Shown here: piece by piece, positions 53,145-61,229 of the stretch
How positions within the stretch are numbered: position 1 is the stretch's first letter
How the letters are laid out: every line of letters begins with the position of its first letter
Source of the DNA: Variovorax sp. JS1663
GTDB lineage: Bacteria; Pseudomonadota; Gammaproteobacteria; Burkholderiales; Burkholderiaceae_C
Assembly (NCBI RefSeq): GCF_002157355.1
Contig: NZ_LYMK01000024.1
Coordinates: forward strand, 1 to 64,000
Direction of reading: 5' to 3'
DNA: 64,000 nucleotides
Notes under the pieces: generated by a model
Told to the model about the DNA's origin: nothing
The model's input: only the letters and a program-made list of their open reading frames with translations
Database searches by the model: none
Made by a program: the position numbers and the translations under genes

Positions 53145-53639
53145 TCAATGGGTTGCAATGTTCACGAGAATCGCTCCCCCGAGGATGTGCCAGAACCCGC
53201 GCCAGAACCCATCGCCCTCTTGGGCGTGCCCTTGCGCAGCACGATTGAAAAGCAGGAATGCGCGGAAGATCGCGCACACACCTAGCAGGAAGAGCCAGGC
53301 GTAGATCGCGTTCCACAGAGGCTTCAGCGATCCGGAGGATCCGTCGCGCATGTAGGCCATCTGAGATGCGACGCCCTCTCCGAGACCCCCGAAGTCCCTC
53401 GACAGGGAATCAACCCAGGCCGAGAGCATCGTGGCCCCGATGGTCACGAGGAGGTTGCCGCCCACGCCCGCCCATGTCGGCTGCTGGCCGCCGGCATGGT
53501 CGTGGCCCATCTTCGCAATCTTGTGCAAGGCTGAGCCCGTGAAGAAGAAGCCGATCAGCAGCGCCGCCCAGTAGACGAGCGGGACGAACGCCTTGCCGAG
53601 CGCAGCGAATTCATTCAGGAAGCTGGCGAAATCTGGCAT
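53145..53639 (-). CDS. traQ: DotE/TraQ-like membrane protein
   Basis: A 164-residue inner-membrane protein with about four hydrophobic segments (residues 14-36, 61-78, 108-128, 146-161). The segment GFFFTGSALHKIAKMGHD and the size match the IcmC/DotE - TraQ group. It follows dotF by 11 bases. Assignment leans on order: dotG, dotF, dotE, dotP, dotN as in I-type systems. Confidence 0.7.
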   Translation of the reverse strand: MPDFASFLNEFAALGKAFVPLVYWAALLIGFFFTGSALHKIAKMGHDHAGGQQPTWAGVGGNLLVTIGATMLSAWVDSLSRDFGGLGEGVASQMAYMRDGSSGSLKPLWNAIYAWLFLLGVCAIFRAFLLFNRAAQGHAQEGDGFWRGFWHILGGAILVNIATH

Positions 53640-53650
53640 GGGTCAGGACC

Positions 53651-54808
53651 TCAAGGAATGATCTGGCCTGCGGTGGTCTGCACCACCTCACCGCGCTTAC
53701 CGATGGACAGCACGCGAGCGCCCGCTACCGTCGCGCCAACGGACACCGTCGTCAGGCGGCCTTGCTCGTCGGCAATCCAGGCGAGCTGGCTCGGACCGTG
53801 ATTCGGCCAGGTGCCGCGCAGCTTCCAGCCCGCCAGCACTTCCCTCGACTCGGGCGTCGAGTCCTGACCGACGGCGCCCCGCCCCTTGCCGCTCGCCTTG
53901 GGGGGCTTGCGGGCATCGGCAAGTCGTACGATGCGCGCGGGCTTGTCTGCCACGACGCGCGGCGCCGAAGCCTTTGCTGGCGTCGCCACCTTCGGCCCGG
54001 CGGCTACGCTCACTCGCTTGGGCGACTTTGGGCGCTCTGCCTTGGCGACGGCAGCGGCAATCGGCACATCGGCCTTCGGGGGCTCCTTCGCCACTTCCAC
54101 AGGCGGCGGCGCCACAAGAGCAGCCTTCCGTGCTTCGTCTACTCGCGCAGGCGGGGGTGCTGCGGGAGCCGGGGCCGGGGCCGGGGCGGGATCCTGCGCC
54201 ACCACTGCCGGAGCGACCTCGGGTGCCTTCTGGACCGGCTGCGCAACCTCGACCGCCGAAGGAGCCGCCGGCGCTGTCGGGGCAGCTGCAGGCCCAGTTC
54301 CCTTATCCGCCAGGAGATCCGCTTCAGCGTCGAACGCAGGAACCGTCTTCGAGCCGCTCCCTCCGAGCAGATCCGAGGTGGTCAGCTTGCTGGCACCGGC
54401 GGCGTCGACCATGCCATCGGGCCTCTTGGCCCCACCGGCAGGATCCCTTTCCATTGCCGACGCAATGGTGGGCTCGATCGGCTTTCGCGACGAACCTCCG
54501 ACCAGGCCGGTCTTGTACGCGACCAGCCCGGCCGCAACAAGCACGAACGCCCCAACCGCTCCATAGAACGGCATGCTGGAGTTCTTTTTCGGCGCAGGCT
54601 CAGGATCACCGTCGGGGTCGCGAGGAATCGCGTCCACGGGATCCTCGAGAGACTCGCTCAGCGTGTCGCGTGCTTCGCTGTTGTCGAAGCCCGGCTCATC
54701 GCGATCATGCAGGACCGAAGCCTCGGAACCGCCCTCTGCACCCCACAGATCATCGAGCGAACCATCGTTGCCCTGCGACCCGGCGCCATTTTCTTCAAAC
54801 TTGCTCAT
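53651..54808 (-). CDS. traP: DotF/TraP-like protein
   Basis: A 385-residue bitopic protein: an acidic cytoplasmic N-terminus (about 70 residues), one membrane helix (about 79-100, FYGAVGAFVLVAAGLVAY), a long Ala/Pro linker (about 160-300) and a compact C-terminal domain (WKLRGTWPNHGPSQLAWIAD to VVQTTAGQIIP) resembling GspC/PilP-type folds. DotF/TraP links inner and outer parts of the core complex. It starts 2 bases after dotG. Confidence 0.8.
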   Translation of the reverse strand: MSKFEENGAGSQGNDGSLDDLWGAEGGSEASVLHDRDEPGFDNSEARDTLSESLEDPVDAIPRDPDGDPEPAPKKNSSMPFYGAVGAFVLVAAGLVAYKTGLVGGSSRKPIEPTIASAMERDPAGGAKRPDGMVDAAGASKLTTSDLLGGSGSKTVPAFDAEADLLADKGTGPAAAPTAPAAPSAVEVAQPVQKAPEVAPAVVAQDPAPAPAPAPAAPPPARVDEARKAALVAPPPVEVAKEPPKADVPIAAAVAKAERPKSPKRVSVAAGPKVATPAKASAPRVVADKPARIVRLADARKPPKASGKGRGAVGQDSTPESREVLAGWKLRGTWPNHGPSQLAWIADEQGRLTTVSVGATVAGARVLSIGKRGEVVQTTAGQIIP

Positions 54809-54810
54809 TC

Positions 54811-56211
54811 TTAGCGAACCTGCCCCTGATTGATCGGGCCCACGGTCGGAGCGAACGTGCCGTAATTCATGCCCGTCGCCAGGTTGAACGAGGCCGCCGG
54901 CTGGGGCGGCTGGAAACCAGCTTGTGGGTAGCGTTGCGGCTGTTCAGGCTGAACCTGGGCCTGCTGCTGGAGCGCTGGAGCGGTGGAGGAAGCTGCCTGC
55001 ACAGAGTTGAACAGGACGCCGATCGTGGTGTTCGCCGGCAGCTTCACCGTGTTCTTCTGCTGCGACAACGACTGCACCAGCTGCTGGCCAACTTGGGTGG
55101 CCGACGACAGGCCGGCCGCGGCGGCCTGCTTGTCCGTCGCCTCGGGCAAGACCACCGAAGTCGACAGCCCATTCGTAACGATCGACGAGCTGCGCTGCGC
55201 GATCGCACTTGCCGCACCACTCACCGTGGCGAAGGTGATCGGGAGCACATAGCGCGACAGGATGTGCCGGTCGATGTTGCCGTTGAGCGCATCGGCCGAG
55301 GTCTGCTCGTCCAGCGCGACCGCGTTGATCTTGGCGACTTTGCCGTTGAAGCGGATGTCGGTGAAGGTCACCTGGAGGCCTTCGCCCTGATTCAGGACGG
55401 CCGTGCCCTTGAGGAACGCGCCCGCGAACTTGCCGCCGATGACCTCTGCCGAGACGTAGGGGGACTTCTCGGTGTCGATCGGGGAGGTAGTGCGCGCGGC
55501 GTGGATGGTCAGCGGGCCGGGAAGGTCGGGATCCTCGGTCGCGATGTTCGTGGCCGCAACCCCTCGCCCTTGGCCCGTGACGCCCTGCTGCCCGTTGCCA
55601 GTCGCCTTGGGGTCCTGGTAAGGGGCCACGTGAGCAATAGCGGGGCCGGTGGGGGCGTCGGCGAGAAGCTGAGCAAGCTGACGGTTCAGACCCTCTTGAA
55701 TGGCCTGCTGTCGCACGGGATCCTGGTAGGAACCCGGCTGGATGGCGACCTGCGGCGTCGTGACGTATGTCTGGTACGAGCTCGCGCCCGGACCAACCAA
55801 CTGTTCCGGTGCTCCACCATTGTGAGCGACTGGCGCGCCCGAGGGAGGCGGTACATACACGCCACCTTCCTGGCGGCTCTTCGCAGCCTTTTGCTCCTGC
55901 AGCTCCGCCAGTCGGCCACGCTCATAGTCGGTCTGCACGACATCCGTCTGTGCGCCCGTGTTCGTCCGGGCCGACAGATCGACCTGGGCCTTCATTTCCT
56001 TCTTGCCGCTGGCCATGAAGACCAGACCGACCACGGCGACAAAGGCGACGCCGAACGCCCCCGCCACCCACTTCATCACGCGCCTGGCGCCAGGGTCAAG
56101 GCGTCTGCCTTTCCCGTTCTCGGCAGCGGTCTCAGCGATCGCCGCGGTCTCCGCGTTTTCCACATCCGCGAATTCGAGTTCGCCGTCGTTGGTTTGGTTT
56201 TCGTTGGTCAT
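54811..56211 (-). CDS. dotG: DotG/TraO core-complex protein (VirB10-like)
   Basis: A 466-residue bitopic protein: acidic N-terminus, membrane helix (about 45-64, WVAGAFGVAFVAVVGLVF), a Gln/Pro-rich periplasmic linker, and a C-terminal VirB10-type domain with VKLPANTTIGVLFNSVQ. It spans the envelope as the channel wall. ATG chosen at 56211; a TTG just upstream is in the end of IscB element 2. The iscB copy 2 stop overlaps this ATG (TGATG). The native leader has been displaced by the insertion. It is much shorter than Legionella DotG, which has long repeats. Confidence 0.9.
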   Translation of the reverse strand: MTNENQTNDGELEFADVENAETAAIAETAAENGKGRRLDPGARRVMKWVAGAFGVAFVAVVGLVFMASGKKEMKAQVDLSARTNTGAQTDVVQTDYERGRLAELQEQKAAKSRQEGGVYVPPPSGAPVAHNGGAPEQLVGPGASSYQTYVTTPQVAIQPGSYQDPVRQQAIQEGLNRQLAQLLADAPTGPAIAHVAPYQDPKATGNGQQGVTGQGRGVAATNIATEDPDLPGPLTIHAARTTSPIDTEKSPYVSAEVIGGKFAGAFLKGTAVLNQGEGLQVTFTDIRFNGKVAKINAVALDEQTSADALNGNIDRHILSRYVLPITFATVSGAASAIAQRSSSIVTNGLSTSVVLPEATDKQAAAAGLSSATQVGQQLVQSLSQQKNTVKLPANTTIGVLFNSVQAASSTAPALQQQAQVQPEQPQRYPQAGFQPPQPAASFNLATGMNYGTFAPTVGPINQGQVR

Positions 56212-57647
56212 CAAAATGCGCGTGAAACCTCGCCCTTCAGGGCAGGGAGGTCGAGCGCCGGGTGCGAAGCATCCGATGCCTTGTGCCTTGCATGCTCACG
56301 TCCTGTGAATTCGGCACGGTTGAAGAAATAGCCATACCCGTCGTTTCGCTGAACGACGCGGCAGTGCTTGTGATTGATGCCCTGAACGACGCTGGATACG
56401 CCATCTCGAAGGGTCTTTATGTTGAAGCTGCCCGTCGCGCGAACCGCCACGCGGCCCGCATGCTTGCCTGCTTTGAGACCCTTTGGCACATCGGCGACCA
56501 CCATGTCACCGGTGCCAAAACCATGCACGCGCTTGCTTCGCATCAGGTAACCGCGCGGGAAGCCGAACTGGTCCAGACGCGTGCGTTGATAGCTCCCTCG
56601 CCCAGTGCATTTGACGACGAGAGTCGGCCTAACCCAGTCTGAAATGGCATCCACCTGGCCCACGCAAGCGGCATCCAGTGCATGGGTTTTGGGAATGCCA
56701 AGCATGCTGCGGTTGAACTTTGTGCGGCCGCCTGAAGACAACTCCACCGGCAGGCAGAAGGTCTTCAGGGCGGTCGACAATGCCCAGCGCGTCGCATTGA
56801 CGGCGGCCGCATCTTTGAGCGGACGCTTCGCTTGGACCAGAATGCGAGCAAGGCGCTTCGAGTCTTTGGCCAGGAATTCTTCAATGCTCCGCGCACCCTT
56901 CTTCTGGTTGCAGAACGCGCACGCAAGCGTCAGGTTTGAGGCGCGGTTGCTGCCGCCGCGCATCCTGGCGACGATGTGCTCGATCTGAAGCGGCACATCC
57001 TTGATGTCGCAGTAGGCGCACTGGCGCCCCCACTTCTCCAGCAGGTACTCGCGCAGCTCGTAGCCGAACAGCGTGCCTTGCTGGTATTCGGTGCCGGAGA
57101 CCTCAGGATTTTGAAGCGCCTGAATGTCGAAACGCACGAGCTCGGAACTGATCGCCGTGATCGGCGCCAAGCGTTGCAGGCGGGCGACCCAGGCCATTGT
57201 GGTGTCGATACGGTGCCGAAGGGAAGGTGCGAGCCAACCTGCCTTGTCGCCACCGCGATTCAGGAAACGCGGCGTCCGGTAGCGCAGGTTGCCACGTCGC
57301 CGGCGACGCATCTGACTGCGTGCCGTCAGGGCCTCGGAGATCTGGCGGCCGCGGTGGATGATCTCCGTCAGGTTCACCACGGCTGCGCCGCGGTCAACCT
57401 CGCCGGTGCCGGCGTCGATCGCTTCGATGTCGCGCACCACTGCGATGCCTGTCGTCTTGCTGCCCGGATCGAGCTTCAAACGCAGGGGCTGCAGGGTGCA
57501 TTCGTCGTGCGTGCGGTCGACGAGTCGGATCACGAACGGCTGCACCCGATGCACACGCGCGCGACCGGCGGCCAGCAGTTTGCTGGCGCGCTTCTCGCTG
57601 CATGGCATCAGCGCCCTGCCACTGCGGTCCAAAACATAAACAGACAC
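56211..57647 (-). CDS. iscB: IscB, RNA-guided nuclease (copy 2), reading through the element end
   Basis: A 478-residue IscB. Key residues: RuvC-I Asp60, RuvC-II Glu169, HNH His224 with zinc ligands Cys210/213 and Cys243/246, RuvC-III His322 and Asp325 (THALDAACV). The PLMP segment is RALMPCSEKR. It is 30 residues longer than copy 1: after GYFFNRA it reads through the right end (HKASDASHPALDLPALKG) and stops 8 bases outside, at a TGA overlapping the dotG ATG. GTG start with GGAG upstream. It seems intact and may be translationally coupled with dotG. Confidence 0.95.
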   Translation of the reverse strand: MSVYVLDRSGRALMPCSEKRASKLLAAGRARVHRVQPFVIRLVDRTHDECTLQPLRLKLDPGSKTTGIAVVRDIEAIDAGTGEVDRGAAVVNLTEIIHRGRQISEALTARSQMRRRRRGNLRYRTPRFLNRGGDKAGWLAPSLRHRIDTTMAWVARLQRLAPITAISSELVRFDIQALQNPEVSGTEYQQGTLFGYELREYLLEKWGRQCAYCDIKDVPLQIEHIVARMRGGSNRASNLTLACAFCNQKKGARSIEEFLAKDSKRLARILVQAKRPLKDAAAVNATRWALSTALKTFCLPVELSSGGRTKFNRSMLGIPKTHALDAACVGQVDAISDWVRPTLVVKCTGRGSYQRTRLDQFGFPRGYLMRSKRVHGFGTGDMVVADVPKGLKAGKHAGRVAVRATGSFNIKTLRDGVSSVVQGINHKHCRVVQRNDGYGYFFNRAEFTGREHARHKASDASHPALDLPALKGEVSRAF

Positions 57648-58002
57648 AAGGACTCCATCTCCTACTGCAAACTGTGCAGCTCAGACTGTCTATCCAGCAG
57701 TCAGCCCTTACGGGCCTGGTGACGGGTGCCGGCAGGTCTCACGACCTTCTGACACCGCTCCCCTCGACCATGTTGAGTAGCAGCCTGGAGGCTTTTGAAG
57801 GCCGCCGGTCGCAGACCGTTTCGTGCTCACCCGAAGCTTGTCTGCATCTGCAACTTCCAGAGCCCGGAACTGAGGAAGTATTCCGGGGTGGGTCCTTAAC
57901 TTCTACTCAACGTAGCGGACTGGTTACCGCTCGGTCTGGTCAACATCGGGCTTGCTCGGATCTCTCCTCGCAAGCCCCGTCCTTCAGGGCGGGGTTGCTG
58001 AC
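56219..58002 (-). mobile_element. IscB element 2 (IS200/IS605-like, iscB plus omega-RNA)
   Basis: Ends match element 1 (GTCARCAACCCCG and TTCACGCG). Length is 1784 bp. It lies between the dotH stop (58017) and the dotG ATG (56211), in the same orientation as both. Left-end hairpin CCCCGCCCTGAAGGACGGGG and right-end hairpin CCTCGCCCTTCAGGGCAGGG are clearer than in element 1. No tnpA. Confidence 0.82.
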
Positions 58003-58018
58003 TTGCGCTTCTGCCGTC
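57660..58018 (-). ncRNA. Predicted omega-RNA of IscB copy 2
   Basis: A noncoding stretch upstream of iscB copy 2, collinear with and very similar to that of element 1. Conserved over its whole length, including the left-end hairpin. The 5' guide would be 58003-58018, taken from the dotH 3' end and overlapping its stop codon. Confidence 0.75.
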
Positions 58019-59192
58019 ATTTGGTGAAACCCTGGTTCCGCGCGCTCGACAAGATGGCGCCCGAAACTGAGGTCGCGTTTGATCCGACGGGCTCGACACT
58101 GATGCCGCCAAGGGCCACGTTCCTCAGTTCACCGCCCTGCGCGATCACGACCACAGGGGTGATCGGGAGCTGGTAGACGAAGACGCCATCGGACGAGCCT
58201 TGGCGGCGCATCCACGCAGGCGAAAGAATCTGCGCCGAAGTGCGCACCGCCATGCTGGTGGGAGAGATCTGCCAGGCCATGATTTCGTCAGTGCCGCTGC
58301 CGGCCACCGTCAGGCGACGGGCCTCACGCGGTGGCGTGCGATACAGGTAGGCCATCAGCTCGTCGGCCATGTGGGTCGGCGCGGGGGCGGCGCTCGCCAT
58401 GGCCGTCGGCGGGATGCCACCCACGAACTTGGGAACGACCAGATCCAGGTTGTAGTCCGTGGCGTCCTGGGCGGGCATCACGGTCACGGTGACCGGACGC
58501 GCGATGTCCTTGAGCTTGAAGGCGATGTTCCCGATCTGGGCTTGCTTCATGCCCACCGAGAAGACGTGCTCGGCCATCTGCGACACGGCATAGCCGCCAT
58601 CGTTGAAGTTGTCCGCAGCTTCGACAGGCCACGGGCGCCCAGCCGCATCCACGAACATGATCGTCGCGCCCTGGCGAGGAGCCAGCCGCAGCACGGGGGG
58701 CGTTCCACCCGGCGAAAGGTCAACCGTCGTTTGGGTGCTCGTCGGCCGCGCCGGCGGGCGGCCGGAAATGTTCTCGCTGAACGCATCCTTGCGCTCGTCG
58801 ATCTGCTTGCGCAGGTTCACGATCTCCTTCGGCGTGAGCGGCGCGATCTTGTCCAGCACAGCCTGTGTCGTCGCCACGTAGGGCGTTGGCATGGCCGCTG
58901 AGGCGGACGGCGCAGGCGGCGTAGCCGGGGATGGCAGTGCTCCTGGCGACTGTCCCGGCGCGGGACCGATCTGGGCCAAAGGGCTCGCTGCCGAGGGTCC
59001 CGGAGGCTGCTGGTTCGGCACCGGCCCGCCCGAGGCGGCCGGATTGGCGACGCGGGACACGCCTTGCGCGGAAGCGCCCAGGGACACGCATCCAAGCATG
59101 GCCATCAGGACGACCACAATCGCCGGGCGCATGTTTACCCTGAGCGCTGCCCACTTCATCGATCGCGCGTTTGCGTCGGTCTTTTCGTTCAT
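58017..59192 (-). CDS. dotH: DotH/TraN outer-membrane core protein
   Basis: Up to 391 residues from MNEKTDANA (59192). A signal peptide (VNMRPAIVVVLMAMLGCVSLGASAQG) may be Sec-type or a lipoprotein signal with the Cys in MLGC. A Pro/Ala linker and a helix (about 120-140) lead to a C-terminal beta-rich domain with TIMFVDAAGRPWPVE and VPKFVGGIPPTAMA, typical of IcmK/DotH and TraN. It forms the outer ring of the channel with DotG. A later start nearer the signal is possible. Confidence 0.88.
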   Translation of the reverse strand: MNEKTDANARSMKWAALRVNMRPAIVVVLMAMLGCVSLGASAQGVSRVANPAASGGPVPNQQPPGPSAASPLAQIGPAPGQSPGALPSPATPPAPSASAAMPTPYVATTQAVLDKIAPLTPKEIVNLRKQIDERKDAFSENISGRPPARPTSTQTTVDLSPGGTPPVLRLAPRQGATIMFVDAAGRPWPVEAADNFNDGGYAVSQMAEHVFSVGMKQAQIGNIAFKLKDIARPVTVTVMPAQDATDYNLDLVVPKFVGGIPPTAMASAAPAPTHMADELMAYLYRTPPREARRLTVAGSGTDEIMAWQISPTSMAVRTSAQILSPAWMRRQGSSDGVFVYQLPITPVVVIAQGGELRNVALGGISVEPVGSNATSVSGAILSSARNQGFTK

Positions 59193-59255
59193 AGCAATAT
59201 TGTCCTGCAAACTCTTCGTCTGAACGCGTTACGTGCCCGAAACGCGTGGCGCGAT

Positions 59256-59519
59256 TCAAACGAACGGAATGCCGGTGTGCGCTGCGATCTCCAGGCGCAT
59301 GGTGTACTTGCCGTAGATCAGTGCGTTGGCGAACGGCGTTGGCGCGGTAGCCCACAGCTCGGCGAGCTCGGCGCGGCTGGCCAGCGAGTCGGGCAGCACG
59401 TCGTTGTACATCGCATACCACTCGGGGTGGCTCTTCTCCAGTGCATCCATCTCAGCGGTTGCAAAGGACATTCCAATCGATTCGTGGTCGACGTTCTGCT
59501 GGGGTTGGTTCGCGCTCAT
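59256..59519 (-). CDS. Small hypothetical protein between dotI and dotH
   Basis: An 87-residue soluble protein, start at MSANQPQQNVDHES. The core (MDALEKSHPEWYAMYNDVLPDS) is helical and aromatic-rich. No signal peptide or membrane segment. It sits between dotI (58 bases) and dotH (63 bases) on the same strand and is likely co-expressed. Function unknown. Confidence 0.65.
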   Translation of the reverse strand: MSANQPQQNVDHESIGMSFATAEMDALEKSHPEWYAMYNDVLPDSLASRAELAELWATAPTPFANALIYGKYTMRLEIAAHTGIPFV

Positions 59520-59577
59520 TAGATTTCTCGCCTCGTTGTCTACAAAAGGATGTGAAAGGGGGATGGCACCTGTCGGA

Positions 59578-60249
59578 CTAGTTCCTGGACGAATCCGGGA
59601 CCAGCTGGAGGCTGTCGATCGCAATGCCGCGCGGGTTCTGGTCGAGTCCCACGCGACGCACGACCACATGCAGGATGAACGGCCGCGGCATATCGCTCAC
59701 CTTCGTCCCCCGACGAAACAGTGAGATCGGAGCCTGGACGCGCCAGGCGAACTTCCCATCGAACTCCCCACGCTTCGCAATCACGGGGGTGTCCGACAGG
59801 CTCACGGACATCGTCAACTCGCGGTCGACGATGTCCTTTACCCAGGGAGCGAGTGCCTCTTCGACAGCGTCGCCGCCCTTTTCGGTAAAGCAGGTCTTCG
59901 AGCCCTGAAGCGTGGTGCGCCAGTGCAGGAAGTCGTGGCTGAACACCATTCGGGCGCATTCGTCCACATAGCCGAGGACGCGCGCGTCGCTCACGTAGGG
60001 CTTGTCCAGCGGGACGATCGGAATCAGGCGACCGTCCGGTGTTGCAGCAATCACCTCGCGGTGCGTGCGGGTCAGGAACACGAACGCAATGATCAGCGCC
60101 ACCAGCAGGGCGACCACCGCGACGGAGAGCCAGACGACCAGGCGCGTGAGCTTGTTCACCTGTGCGGCAGCGCCACCCGCCTTGGGGCTCGTTCCCGCAG
60201 CTACCGCCGCCTTCTTGGCCGCATTGGCCTTGTTCAACACTGCGCTCAT
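59578..60249 (-). CDS. dotI: DotI/IcmL/TraM inner-membrane protein
   Basis: A 223-residue bitopic protein with an Ala/Lys-rich N-terminus, membrane helix (about 37-60), then the IcmL domain: REVIAATPDGRLIPIVPLDKPYVSDA, DECARMVFSHDFLHWRTTL, and a beta-rich end. DotI/TraM periplasmic domains form rings in the inner-membrane part of the channel. The ATG overlaps the stop of the dotJ-like gene (ATGA), showing tight coupling. Confidence 0.92.
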   Translation of the reverse strand: MSAVLNKANAAKKAAVAAGTSPKAGGAAAQVNKLTRLVVWLSVAVVALLVALIIAFVFLTRTHREVIAATPDGRLIPIVPLDKPYVSDARVLGYVDECARMVFSHDFLHWRTTLQGSKTCFTEKGGDAVEEALAPWVKDIVDRELTMSVSLSDTPVIAKRGEFDGKFAWRVQAPISLFRRGTKVSDMPRPFILHVVVRRVGLDQNPRGIAIDSLQLVPDSSRN

Positions 60250-60638
60250 TCTTTGCTGCTCTCCCGCTTGCGGGTCGTTGGGTGGGTCTGCGTTGTCTTC
60301 GCGGCGGGGTTGTTGAGTGCGGGCGCGGTGGGCACGGCCGTCTCAGGGATGGACTGCCCGCTCGGCGCGTTCGCCGCGAGCCGGGCCCGGATGGCTTGCT
60401 CGTTCTTCTTGTCGAGTTGTTCCAATGGCACCAGGGCCCCTCCGGGGGTGACCGCGACGACCTCGTAGTCCAGCTGCACCGCCCAGATCACCGCTCCCAG
60501 CAGGCACAGCGACAGGACCGCTACGGCCATGCCCATCCATTCGGAGATGGTCGTCAGCGCGCCCGTCATCCCCGGCGCGATCACGTCGGCAAGGGCGAGG
60601 GCATCGGAGCCCAGTGGATTCAGCGTCCTGGCGTCCAT
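60246..60638 (-). CDS. dotJ: DotJ-like truncated DotI paralogue
   Basis: A 130-residue protein with a membrane helix (about 35-54) followed by YEVVAVTPGGALVPLEQLDKKNEQAI, which parallels REVIAATPDGRLIPIVPLDKPYVSDA in dotI. The main periplasmic domain is missing; the rest is a Pro/Thr-rich tail. Legionella DotJ is likewise a short DotI relative encoded beside it and forms part of the same complex. The stop overlaps the dotI ATG. Confidence 0.75.
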   Translation of the reverse strand: MDARTLNPLGSDALALADVIAPGMTGALTTISEWMGMAVAVLSLCLLGAVIWAVQLDYEVVAVTPGGALVPLEQLDKKNEQAIRARLAANAPSGQSIPETAVPTAPALNNPAAKTTQTHPTTRKRESSKE

Positions 60639-60641
60639 CGG

Positions 60642-61229
60642 TCAGCCTCGGGGCGCACTGGTATCGTCGATCAGGAGCAGGTCTGCCTCGGCCCGTGGCG
60701 CCCTCATACTGATCTCGTGGAGCCCCTTGGGCGTCGGCAGCGCCGGGCGCCGGTCGGGCGGCAGAAGCGAATCCTGGAATTCCTGCGTGCGAGCCGTTCC
60801 GAAGGCGGTCGCGAACCGCTCTGCGAAGGCGTTCCAGGCGAACCGATCACCACGGTCCGGCATGATTTCGTTGATCCGAGCCCACCCGCCCATGTTCACG
60901 ATGGCACGGCTCAGCATCGGGCCAGTCGCCTCCAGCTTGGGCGCGTCATAGGGGCCGACGCGGCAAACCAGGAGGTACAGGCGCTCCAGCGCGGTCTCCT
61001 CCTCTACGAACGTCGGGTCGAGCGCCTTGCGCAGATCTGCGACGGTTGGCGCCTTGCGGCTGTTCGTGGACACCCAGTTCAGCAGGAACTTGGTGGTCGC
61101 CTCCGGGCCGAACGATTCGATCGCCGCCAGCCAGGCGGTGACCTCCAGGTCATTGAGTTCGTGGCGGCACGCGGCGCAGGCTTGAACGGCCGTCTCGAGG
61201 ACGTTTGCGATCTCCTCCTGGGTGCTCAT
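60642..61229 (-). CDS. Phage-like replication-associated protein
   Basis: A 195-residue soluble helical protein. The N-terminal part (ATTKFLLNWVSTNSRKAPTVADLRKAL) and the later VGPYDAPKL and NMGGWARINEIM segments resemble small phage proteins found near helicase and replication genes (DUF6475-like). It overlaps the upstream gene by 4 bases (ATGA) and lies 3 bases before the dotJ-like gene, joining replication-like and transfer genes in one run. A helicase-loader role is inference. Confidence 0.55.
   Translation of the reverse strand: MSTQEEIANVLETAVQACAACRHELNDLEVTAWLAAIESFGPEATTKFLLNWVSTNSRKAPTVADLRKALDPTFVEEETALERLYLLVCRVGPYDAPKLEATGPMLSRAIVNMGGWARINEIMPDRGDRFAWNAFAERFATAFGTARTQEFQDSLLPPDRRPALPTPKGLHEISMRAPRAEADLLLIDDTSAPRG

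Noticed and set aside
53974..56331. 785-codon plus-strand frame opposite dotF and dotG
   Set aside because: Composition is arginine-rich and motif-free; the opposite strand carries recognisable transfer proteins.
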